NCBI GenBank assembly: GCA_050942875.1
Contig: JBMNOD010000056.1
Location: 1 to 22,510, forward strand
Length of the DNA: 22,510 nucleotides
Direction: 5' to 3'
DNA from: JAAZAI01 sp050942875
GTDB taxonomy: Bacteria > Verrucomicrobiota > Kiritimatiellia > RFP12 > UBA3636
Shown: positions 16,487 to 22,510 of the stretch, in pieces
Layout: every line of letters begins with the position of its first letter
Numbering within the stretch: position 1 is the first letter of the stretch
The notes under the pieces: model-generated
The model's database searches: none
Seen by the model: only the letters and a program-made list of their open reading frames with translations
Told to the model about the DNA's origin: nothing
Translations under genes and position numbers: made by a program

Positions 16487-17698
16487 ATGAAACCCAAAAT
16501 CTATGCAGTGCTCTTGATCCTCCAATTGGCCGACTCGTCGAGTCGGCATCAAGCCAATGGAATCACGCGCGTCAGCGTCAACCTCCTCTGGGACTTGCGC
16601 ATCATCCAAGCCCAGGACGTCCTCGCCCGAGAAATCTTGCTGGACGCCATCGCCTCGAAGGTCGACGGCCTGATCACGAGCCTGCCCCTCGCGCCAGATG
16701 CCTACGGCCTCTTGGCGGACGCCACATTTCCGATTGTGGCGATCGACGCCCCCATCCCGCCGTTCGTGCAGCACACAAACCTGATCTCCCACGTTCGCAC
16801 GGACAACAAGAACGTCGGCATCATGGGCGCGCGCCACCTCCTGTCCCTGGGCACCGTCCGGTCGTTCGGCTACGTCCCCTCCCTTGGAGGCGAAGACTGG
16901 TCGATCGAACGCGAAGCGGCATTCTGCGCCGAACTCGCTCGTCGCGACCAAACCGCCGACGTTTTCCGCAACGGCTCCACCGCACGAGCCGCCGACCGGC
17001 AGGCGATGATCGACTGGATGCGTTCACTGGCAAAACCCGCCGCGCTGCTCTGCGCAAACGACGCCCGCGCCGGCCAGGTGCTTGACGCATGCGCGACCGC
17101 CAAGATACAAGTGCCTTCCACCATCGCCGTCCTCGGTGTTGACAACGATGAATTCCTGGGCAATTTCTTGAAGCCGTCCCTCTCCAGCATCATGCCCGAT
17201 TTCGATCGGCAGGGATTCTACGCCGCCCGTGAACTCGTCCGACTCATGACCAGCCGAAAACAAACCGTTCCGCACGCGATCGTCTGTCCCGTCAAGACGG
17301 TCGTCGTGCGCGGTTCGACACGCCACTTCACACCCAACGAAACCCTTGTCCGCCGCGCTCAGGACCTCATGGAACGACAGGCGCTGACGGGGATCTCAGC
17401 CGAACGCGTCGCCGAGACGCTCGGCGTCTCGCGCCGGCTCCTCGACCTCCGGTTCAAGGAATACAAGCAAACCACGATCAGCGCGTATCTTGAGGGCATT
17501 CGCCTCAAGGCCGTCAAGAACCTCCTCCGCACCAGCTCAGCCAACATCCGAGCCATCGCACGGCAATGCGGATTCAAGAATTCCGACTCCCTCCGCAACC
17601 TCTTCCGAAAACGATTCGGCATCTCCGTTCGCGACTACCGTCGCAAGAGGAGTTGGCCGCCAACCGCTGGTTTTCGGGGTCTGTCCCCAAAAACCTAG
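16487..17698 (+). CDS. XylR-like transcriptional regulator (LacI-type sensor domain plus AraC DNA-binding domain)
   Basis: A 403-residue regulator. The N-terminal 270 residues resemble a periplasmic-binding-protein/LacI sensor fold (DGLITSLP, FPIVAIDAPIP, LLCANDARAGQVLDAC, IAVLGVDNDE are typical segments). The last 110 residues hold two AraC helix-turn-helix motifs, with ISAERVAETLGVSRRLLDLRFK and then IRAIARQCGFKNSDSLRNLFRKRFG plus the terminal DYR. It is divergent from the four-gene catabolic operon and is its most likely sugar-responsive activator. I chose ATG at 16487. An in-frame TTG at 16472, with AGGA 7 bases upstream, has the better ribosome binding site and could be the true start. 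The C-terminus (AGFRGLSPKT) is encoded by a palindrome, and the stop shares CTAG with the convergent gene. Confidence 0.87.
   Translation: MKPKIYAVLLILQLADSSSRHQANGITRVSVNLLWDLRIIQAQDVLAREILLDAIASKVDGLITSLPLAPDAYGLLADATFPIVAIDAPIPPFVQHTNLISHVRTDNKNVGIMGARHLLSLGTVRSFGYVPSLGGEDWSIEREAAFCAELARRDQTADVFRNGSTARAADRQAMIDWMRSLAKPAALLCANDARAGQVLDACATAKIQVPSTIAVLGVDNDEFLGNFLKPSLSSIMPDFDRQGFYAARELVRLMTSRKQTVPHAIVCPVKTVVVRGSTRHFTPNETLVRRAQDLMERQALTGISAERVAETLGVSRRLLDLRFKEYKQTTISAYLEGIRLKAVKNLLRTSSANIRAIARQCGFKNSDSLRNLFRKRFGISVRDYRRKRSWPPTAGFRGLSPKT
17669..17695. repeat. Palindrome at the convergent gene junction
   Basis: GGTTTTCGGGG (17669-17679) pairs with CCCCAAAAACC (17685-17695) around the loop TCTGT, 10 of 11 positions matching. 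It encodes the last residues of the XylR-like regulator. On both strands the 3' side is A-rich and not U-rich, so it is not a standard intrinsic terminator, though it could block RNA decay or stall polymerase. Confidence 0.6.
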
Positions 17699-18600
17699 AC
17701 GAACACCACATCCTCCGTGAGGACGTGGTGCTCCCGCACGCCCAGATCCTCCATCCAGCATTTCGTTTCGTTCGTCTTGAACGATCCCGAACTCGGCCCC
17801 GAACCGCCATCATTCTCCCACAGCCAGTCGGGCGTGGGCCAAATCGCGGTTTTCGGCTTCACGGCCGCGTAGAAACATTTGTCAGCGCCGCATTGGCCGT
17901 GATGGGACATGAACACGAACTCGTGCTCAAGGCGCTTGCCCAGTTCCTCGACAAGCCGCCTGCTCGTTCGCACGGCGATGTCGCCCGGCAGCAGCCAGGT
18001 GCGGCTTCCCGTTTTGACCGAAAAGCAAACGCCCGTGTCGTTGACCTCGGTAAAGTCCAAATCGAGCGCGCGGTCGTTGAGCACCTCGAACGTCCAGCCG
18101 TCGCCCAGATCAAAAACCTGCCCCTTGCGCGGACGCTCGACAGCCAATGGCGGCGAAGCCGTCGCCATCGCGGCGAGAAACCGCCGCACATTGAGCGCAG
18201 CCGTCGGTTCCGTCTTGTCCAGCCAGTCCGTTTCGGGAAAATCGTAGAAAAGCGTCCCGATCCGGATGCCGCCGAGATCCGCCCGTTTCTCGATCATCGA
18301 GACAAGCGCACCGAAATGGTCGCGATGCGCATGCGTGAGAAACCAGTAGTCGACCGTGCCGCCGAGCGACCGCAGGACGGCGTCCAAGTTGTCGCCATCG
18401 GCGTAATAGCCGCCATCGACCACGGCAACGCGTCCCGACGGCGACACGAACACGGCAGACGCCATTTGCCAGTGCGAACGGTTCGAGCAGCAAATCACCC
18501 GCCCGCCGCCAAGGCCCTTCTCGACCGTGACGATCGGTTTGAGACCGTCGGTGCGGAACGAACCCGCCTCCTGCGGCTGTCGTGTAAAAGCAGGTTTCAT
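17695..18600 (-). CDS. MBL-fold (metallo-beta-lactamase superfamily) hydrolase
   Basis: A 301-residue protein without signal peptide. The metal-binding motif is T89-H90-A-H92-R-D94-H95-F-G, preceded by the VVDGG strand-turn (60-64). A later MSHHGQ segment resembles the SHHGS motif of ComEC/Rec2-like MBL proteins, so this branch is more likely than true beta-lactamases. Substrate unknown; nuclease, lactonase or phosphodiesterase activity is possible. ATG at 18600 lies 8 bases from a strong predicted -10 box, so the mRNA may be almost leaderless. An in-frame TTG at 18636 falls inside the -35 box and is rejected. The gene converges with the XylR-like gene and shares the CTAG at 17695-17698, in which each strand reads TAG. 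Confidence 0.82.
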   Translation of the reverse strand: MKPAFTRQPQEAGSFRTDGLKPIVTVEKGLGGGRVICCSNRSHWQMASAVFVSPSGRVAVVDGGYYADGDNLDAVLRSLGGTVDYWFLTHAHRDHFGALVSMIEKRADLGGIRIGTLFYDFPETDWLDKTEPTAALNVRRFLAAMATASPPLAVERPRKGQVFDLGDGWTFEVLNDRALDLDFTEVNDTGVCFSVKTGSRTWLLPGDIAVRTSRRLVEELGKRLEHEFVFMSHHGQCGADKCFYAAVKPKTAIWPTPDWLWENDGGSGPSSGSFKTNETKCWMEDLGVREHHVLTEDVVFV

Positions 18601-18607
18601 GCGACCC

Positions 18608-18636
18608 AGTATAGCAAATGCTTGAACCCCATGCAA
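18608..18636 (-). promoter_or_regulatory. Sigma-70-type promoter of the MBL-fold gene
   Basis: Read on the minus strand: TTGCAT (18636-18631), a spacer of exactly 17 bases, then TATACT (18613-18608). The expected transcription start 6-8 bases downstream falls at or beside the ATG at 18600. Confidence 0.6.
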
Positions 18637-18692
18637 TCGCCGGAATGGTCGTTCACGGCCATCATCCCGATACCGATGTCAACGCCTTCCGG

Positions 18693-18733
18693 CCATTTCT
18701 CACTTCCCACCTCTCACCTCTCAATTCTCAATT
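18693..18733. repeat. Period-7 array CTCACTT/CCCACCT/CTCACCT/CTCAATT/CTCAATT
   Basis: Five contiguous 7-mers from 18699 to 18733, preceded by CCATTT (18693-18698). The opening and the two final CTCAATT units match the array at 361-381. It sits between the divergent promoters of the MBL-fold and MoxR genes. Confidence 0.7.
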
Positions 18734-18759
18734 GGACCACCGTCTGGGTGCGGGGATTC

Positions 18760-18788
18760 TTGCGCGGAAGCCCGGGTTGTGCTATAAA
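18760..18788 (+). promoter_or_regulatory. Sigma-70-type promoter of the MoxR gene
   Basis: TTGCGC (18760-18765), a 17-base spacer, then TATAAA (18783-18788). A start near 18795 gives a leader of about 35 bases that contains the ribosome binding site. Confidence 0.55.
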
Positions 18789-18816
18789 GGAGAGTTGCAA
18801 CCCATTGCAAGAATTT

Positions 18817-18821
18817 GGAGG
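18817..18821 (+). promoter_or_regulatory. Ribosome binding site supporting a GTG start
   Basis: GGAGG lies 7 bases before GTG at 18829. No ATG sits at a suitable distance, so this site decides the start. Confidence 0.75.
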
Positions 18822-18828
18822 TTTCAAC

Positions 18829-19821
18829 GTGAACAACGATTCACCCGTCACAACAGCATCAATCATCGAACAACAGGCCCAGGCATTCGAACTTCTCCGC
18901 CAGGAAGTCGGCAAAGTGCTCGTCGGCCAGGAAAAAGTCCTCGACCGGCTCATCATGGCGCTCGTCTGCGAGGGGCACGTGCTCCTCGAAGGCGTGCCCG
19001 GCATCGCCAAGACGACCATGGTGCGCTCGCTCGCGCAGGCCGTCGGGCTCGACTTCCATCGCATCTCCTTCACCCCGGACCTGCTCCCCGCCGACGTGAC
19101 CGGCACCATGGTGTACAACCCCAAGGACGGCACGTTCACCCCCAAGCGCGGCCCCGTCTTCACCAACATCCTCCTGGCCGACGAAATCAACCGCGCGCCC
19201 GCCAAGGTCCAGTCCGCCCTGCTCGAAGCCATGCAGGAACGGCAGGTGACCGTCGGCGACGTCACCGCCAAGCTCCCCTCCCCCTTCCTCGTGCTGGCGA
19301 CCCAGAACCCGATCGAGCAGGAAGGCACCTACCCGCTGCCCGAGGCGCAGATCGACCGCTTCATGTTCAAGTGCATCGTCAACCTCCCCTCGCGCGACGA
19401 CGAGCGGCGCATCATGGGGCGGTTCACGCGCCAGGCGAAGCCCGCCATCCAGCCCGTCCTCTCCGCCGAGAGAATCGAGGGCTTCAAGGCCACGCTCGAC
19501 CAGATCTACTGCGACGAGAAAGTCGGCGACTACATCCTCGACATCGTCTTCGCGACCCGCGAGCCCGAGCGCTTCAACCTCGCCGCGCTGCGCCCCTACA
19601 TCGCCTACGGCGCCTCCCCGCGCGCCTCGCTCTACCTCAACCTCGCCGCGCGCGCCAACGCCCTGCTCCACGGCCGCGCCTACGCCACGCCGCAGGACGT
19701 GAAGGAAATCGCGCACGACGTCCTGCGCCACCGCGTCATCATCACCTACGAGGCCGAGGCGGAGGAAATGACCTCCGACCAGATCATCACCCGCATCCTC
19801 AACGAAATCCAAGTGCCGTAG
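18829..19821 (+). CDS. MoxR-family AAA+ ATPase
   Basis: A 330-residue cytoplasmic AAA+ ATPase of the MoxR group, which act as chaperones for assembly or metal insertion of partner proteins. Walker A is G55-V-P-G-I-A-K61-T62, Walker B is L115-L-A-D118-E119-I-N, and sensor 1 is A157-T-Q-N160-P. The lid domain follows from about residue 230, with the conserved YGASPRASLYL segment. The GTG start is set by GGAGG at 18817. MoxR genes are normally followed by DUF58 and VWA-domain genes; here the next gene, 23 bp on, codes for a secreted beta-helix protein and no DUF58 or VWA gene is in the window. The client is therefore unknown. Confidence 0.93.
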   Translation: MNNDSPVTTASIIEQQAQAFELLRQEVGKVLVGQEKVLDRLIMALVCEGHVLLEGVPGIAKTTMVRSLAQAVGLDFHRISFTPDLLPADVTGTMVYNPKDGTFTPKRGPVFTNILLADEINRAPAKVQSALLEAMQERQVTVGDVTAKLPSPFLVLATQNPIEQEGTYPLPEAQIDRFMFKCIVNLPSRDDERRIMGRFTRQAKPAIQPVLSAERIEGFKATLDQIYCDEKVGDYILDIVFATREPERFNLAALRPYIAYGASPRASLYLNLAARANALLHGRAYATPQDVKEIAHDVLRHRVIITYEAEAEEMTSDQIITRILNEIQVP

Positions 19822-19844
19822 CCCGGCCTCCCCACGGCTGGAAC

Positions 19845-22181
19845 ATGAACGTCGCCCGCACCCCCCTCCTGCGCCTCCACCCCGCCGCCGCGGCGGGGTG
19901 GCTGTGCGCCGCCCTGCTTGCCGCCACGACCGCCAACGCCCAGACATGGACCGGCAAGGGCGCCTCGAAAAGCTGGAACGACGCCGCCAACTGGGATCCC
20001 CCCGCCGCCCCCGCCCCGGGCCTGAGCAGCGCGTTCACCTTTGACGCCCCAGACGGCAACGCCTTCGGCTTCGGCGGCGACCAGCCCTTCCGAGCCGCCT
20101 CGCTCCACTTCACGCCCCGGGCAGGCCGCTACTCGATCGCCGCGCCGCAAATCGTCCTTGGCGGCTCCGCCAACGAGGACAAGGCCGACGGCTGGATCCT
20201 CGAACCGATCTTCGCCCCGGGCCGCGTCGTCAACGAATCGCCGCAGGCGCAAATGTTCAATGCCGACGTCCGCCTCGGCTGGGACACGACGTTTTGCGCC
20301 AGCAATGGCAACCTCGTCGTCAACGGCACGCTCGACGGCGCGGACTTCGCCCTCGAAAAAACCGGCGCCGGCGACCTCATCCTGAACGAAGGGGCGGCAA
20401 ACCTCGAACGGTTCACGCTCAAGGAAGGGCGCCTCGTCCTGCTGGACGCCGCGGCCACGCTCCACAACCTCCAGGCCGAAAACCCAAAAAGCGAAATCAT
20501 CCTGCTCAACGGCGCCAGCCTCGTCGCCGACCGCGCCGACACTCCCGACACCGGGAGCTCGATCTACATCCACTCGCAAGTCCAGCTTGCCGGCGTGTCC
20601 AAGTCAACAGGCCGATCGTGTTTGTGGGATCTCTCTGGACGCTCTTTGCACAAATGCGGCAGCCCGTTCAGCCTCTCGCATGGCGCCAGCATCACCAACG
20701 CGGGCGTCCTCTACCTCCATACCCTCGCCAAGCAGACCAATGGTGTGAGCTATCACGTCGAAGGCGGCTCGTCCATCTTCTGCAACGGCCTCGTCATCGG
20801 CGCCACCGATCGCGGCAGCTTCAAGAACTCCCATCGCATCAGCATGACCCTTGCGGGCAATCACGCGCCCGGCGCCGCCCGTCAGACCATCCTCGACCTC
20901 GGCGGTCGCGGCCTCAACGTCGGCCATCGAGACGAAAGCCATGCACGATCGACCCACCATTCGCTGACGGTCTCGAACGGAGCCAAGATCGTCAACGCCG
21001 ATGAATTCCGCGTCCCGGGCGGCATCGGCGACAGCCACAACACCGCCGTCGTCTCAAGCGGAAGCACCCTCTACTGCAAAGGCATGCGCGTCGGCCTGCT
21101 CGGCTCGTCCAACCGCGTCGACATCACCGGAGTCGGCACGACGCTCGACCTCGACGAAAAGCCCCTCGTGATCGGCACCGTTTCAAGCTGGGGCAAACCA
21201 TTCGGCAACATCGTCCGGATCACCGACCGCGCCGCCGTCGATCGCGTCGGCGTCGTCTATGTCGGCCGCGGCACAGGCTGGGGGGAGCATTCGGATGGAG
21301 ACAACGTCCTCACGGTGGACAACGGCGCCCGGCTCACGAGCCAGGGCGCCTTGATCGGCTGCAACAGCGGACGCAACCAAAGCAGCACCGGAAATCGCTT
21401 CGTCATCGATGGCCGCGGAACACGCTGGAACGCATCGGGCGAGCGAATCCTCATCGGCAACGCCAGCACCGGCGCCGCCATCGAAAACCAGATCGTCATG
21501 GCCAACGGCGCCTTCGTCACCAACATGACCACCATCACGGTCGGCAACGCCGCCGGCGGCAAGAGCACGGACAATGTCCTGGAGATCAACAACGGCGTCC
21601 AGATGTTCTCTCGCGGCGCCGTCCAGATCGGCGTCGTAAGCCGGGAAAGCAAGACCAACGGCGCCACGGACAACCGCATCGTCGTCGCCGGCGGGGCGGC
21701 GGGCCCCGTGCTCTGGGACCTCGGCGGCGGCGACCTCTCCGTCGGCGTCGCCAACGCCTGGAACGGCATCAGCCGGAACAACCGCCTCGTGCTCCAGCCC
21801 GGCGCGATGCTCCGCAACGTCGGCGCCGTCACCGTCGGCCGCGGGCAGGACGGCAGCTACCAGGACAACCAGATCGTCCTCGCGGGCGGCGTGCTGATGG
21901 CGCAGTCGCTCGACGTCACCCTGAACAACGGCATCGGCGTCGAGCTCGGCGCCTGGAAGACCAACCCGATCCTCGTTGAAAAGGACGTCGTTTTCGGGCA
22001 TCGCACCTTCATCGCCCCCAAGGCGACCTCCAGCGCCAAGCCCGGGCGCACCCTCCTGCTCGCCTGGAAAGGCAAGGCCGAAGGCCTCGACCGCCTCAAG
22101 CTCTCCCCCGACGCCGACCAGAACGCCTGGTCCCTCGAAATCCTCGAACCCCAAAAGCAGCTCATTCTCCGGTACAAGTGA
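19845..22181 (+). CDS. Secreted repetitive beta-helix (autotransporter passenger-like) protein
   Basis: A 778-residue exported protein. The signal peptide has a hydrophobic core (about 14-30) and an Ala-Asn-Ala/Gln cleavage site at 32/33. The mature start, WTGKGASKSWNDAANW, is the usual opening of autotransporter-associated beta-strand proteins. From about residue 420 at least nine units of 29-36 residues repeat, each opening with an Asn (N423, N455, N487, N517, N548, N577, N610, N646, N675) followed by a short hydrophobic strand, a Gly turn and a V/I-G step. This pattern predicts a right-handed beta-helix. No autotransporter beta-barrel, PEP-CTERM or LPxTG anchor is present; the chain ends in KQLILRYK. 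It lies 23 bp after moxR with only a weak ribosome binding site. Surface or matrix function is likely, target unknown. Confidence 0.78.
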   Translation: MNVARTPLLRLHPAAAAGWLCAALLAATTANAQTWTGKGASKSWNDAANWDPPAAPAPGLSSAFTFDAPDGNAFGFGGDQPFRAASLHFTPRAGRYSIAAPQIVLGGSANEDKADGWILEPIFAPGRVVNESPQAQMFNADVRLGWDTTFCASNGNLVVNGTLDGADFALEKTGAGDLILNEGAANLERFTLKEGRLVLLDAAATLHNLQAENPKSEIILLNGASLVADRADTPDTGSSIYIHSQVQLAGVSKSTGRSCLWDLSGRSLHKCGSPFSLSHGASITNAGVLYLHTLAKQTNGVSYHVEGGSSIFCNGLVIGATDRGSFKNSHRISMTLAGNHAPGAARQTILDLGGRGLNVGHRDESHARSTHHSLTVSNGAKIVNADEFRVPGGIGDSHNTAVVSSGSTLYCKGMRVGLLGSSNRVDITGVGTTLDLDEKPLVIGTVSSWGKPFGNIVRITDRAAVDRVGVVYVGRGTGWGEHSDGDNVLTVDNGARLTSQGALIGCNSGRNQSSTGNRFVIDGRGTRWNASGERILIGNASTGAAIENQIVMANGAFVTNMTTITVGNAAGGKSTDNVLEINNGVQMFSRGAVQIGVVSRESKTNGATDNRIVVAGGAAGPVLWDLGGGDLSVGVANAWNGISRNNRLVLQPGAMLRNVGAVTVGRGQDGSYQDNQIVLAGGVLMAQSLDVTLNNGIGVELGAWKTNPILVEKDVVFGHRTFIAPKATSSAKPGRTLLLAWKGKAEGLDRLKLSPDADQNAWSLEILEPQKQLILRYK

Positions 22182-22203
22182 GTCGTGAGTCGCTAGTCGC
22201 TAG
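22180..22203. repeat. Period-7 array GAGTCGT/GAGTCGC/TAGTCGC/TAG
   Basis: Three 7-mers (22180-22200) plus a partial unit. The array begins within the stop codon of the beta-helix gene, so it abuts the gene with no spacer. Confidence 0.6.
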
Positions 22204-22213
22204 TGCCACATTC

Positions 22214-22245
22214 AGTCCAAAGTCCAAAGCCCAAAGTCCAAAGTC
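22214..22245. repeat. Period-7 array AGTCCAA x2 / AGCCCAA / AGTCCAA
   Basis: Four exact-register 7-mers at 22214-22241 plus AGTC. It is related by rotation to the AAGCCCA array inside the rodA 3' end (7631-7658). Confidence 0.75.
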
Positions 22246-22255
22246 GCCCTCCGGC

Positions 22256-22283
22256 AAATCACAAATCACAAATCTAAAATCTA
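22256..22283. repeat. Period-7 array AAATCAC x2 / AAATCTA x2
   Basis: Four contiguous 7-mers, AAATCAC at 22256-22262 and 22263-22269, AAATCTA at 22270-22276 and 22277-22283. The pairwise change suggests stepwise duplication. Confidence 0.75.
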
Positions 22284-22298
22284 AAACCCCCTTCATAG

Positions 22299-22354
22299 CC
22301 ACAAAAAACACAAGAAACCACAAAAACTTCTGTGTCTTTCTGTGCTTTCTGTGG
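22299..22354. repeat. Long imperfect inverted repeat
   Basis: The left arm 22299-22325 (opening CCACAAAAAACACAAG) and right arm 22328-22354 (period-9 TTTCTGTGC/TTTCTGTGG) are complementary at 20 of 27 positions, with a 2-base loop. Most differences are A/G, and some of these allow G-U pairs in RNA. A third copy, GCCACGAAAAACACAAA read on the minus strand, lies at 22457-22435. Confidence 0.6.
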
Positions 22355-22388
22355 ACAAACCCCACTCGGCGAAGCCGCCACAGCCAAG

Positions 22389-22417
22389 TAATTCTGTAAT
22401 TCGTAATTCGTAATTCC
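22389..22417. repeat. Period-7 array TAATTCTG/TAATTCG x2/TAATTCC
   Basis: One 8-mer followed by three 7-mers: TAATTCTG (22389-22396), TAATTCG (22397-22403 and 22404-22410) and TAATTCC (22411-22417). Confidence 0.7.
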
Positions 22418-22510
22418 TTCCACGCCCATCCACCTTCTTTTTGTGTTTTTCGTGGCCATTCCCCACCCACCTAAACCCACCCACCCCCGCCCATCCACCA
22501 ACGCAGGTAA

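Larger units (their letters stand above)
22182..22510. other. Non-coding spacer built of short tandem repeats
   Basis: This 329-bp stretch has no gene. It is a mosaic of period-7 arrays (22180-22203, 22214-22245, 22256-22283, 22389-22417), a long imperfect inverted repeat (22299-22354), a further inverted copy of the same element (22435-22457), and a C-rich CCCACC stretch to the end. It is far more AT-rich than the coding DNA around it. Confidence 0.7.

Noticed and set aside
17669..17695. Bidirectional intrinsic terminator
   Set aside because: The stem is good, but on both strands the 3' side is A-rich and no U-run follows, so the standard mechanism does not fit.
22180..22460. CRISPR array
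   Set aside because: Units are 7-9 bases with no unique spacers between them and no cas genes are in the window; these are simple tandem repeats.

Overview
The window is GC-rich DNA, densely coding, with no phage, transposase, CRISPR or plasmid genes. The gene content suggests a bacterium of the PVC superphylum, most likely Kiritimatiellota or Lentisphaerota. The grounds are an Aquifex-type short aconitase, a GH-like protein of the DUF6259 kind beside a GH36 enzyme under a XylR/AraC regulator, and a secreted beta-helix protein opening with a WTG...W...ANW motif. This placement is inference from family distribution; there is no rRNA to confirm it.

Layout. Positions 1-541 are a non-coding, repeat-bearing spacer. 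Positions 552-7744 hold a tightly packed plus-strand operon: Gfo/Idh/MocA oxidoreductase, aconitase (ATGA overlap), THUMP-type 23S rRNA methyltransferase, a penicillin-binding transpeptidase and a RodA/FtsW glycosyltransferase. The last two form a SEDS-PBP cell-wall pair. A tRNA-Ser(GGA) gene follows at 7956-8043, then a repeat-bearing spacer, then a CCA-adding/poly(A) polymerase-type nucleotidyltransferase (8398-9813).

Positions 9853-16240 are a minus-strand catabolic operon. In transcription order it holds a HAD-fragment/beta-propeller chimera, a DUF6259-like putative glycoside hydrolase, a GH36 alpha-galactosidase and a calcineurin-like phosphoesterase. It is divergent from a XylR-like LacI-fold/AraC regulator (16487-17698). 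None of the four operon proteins shows a signal peptide and no transporter is present, so the locus looks like cytoplasmic processing of an imported alpha-galactoside.

The regulator converges on an MBL-fold hydrolase (17695-18600) and the two genes share a CTAG stop. Divergent from that hydrolase is a MoxR-type AAA+ ATPase (18829-19821), followed 23 bp later by a secreted, repetitive beta-helix protein (19845-22181). The usual DUF58/VWA partners of MoxR are absent.

The most unusual signal is repetitive. Short arrays with a strict 7-bp period but unrelated unit sequences (CTCAATT, AGTCCAA, AAATCAC, TAATTCG, GAGTCGC, CCGAACT), together with perfect GC-rich palindromes, occupy spacers and gene 3' ends. 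In one case they have apparently been absorbed into a protein, as the 51-residue tail of the RodA homologue.
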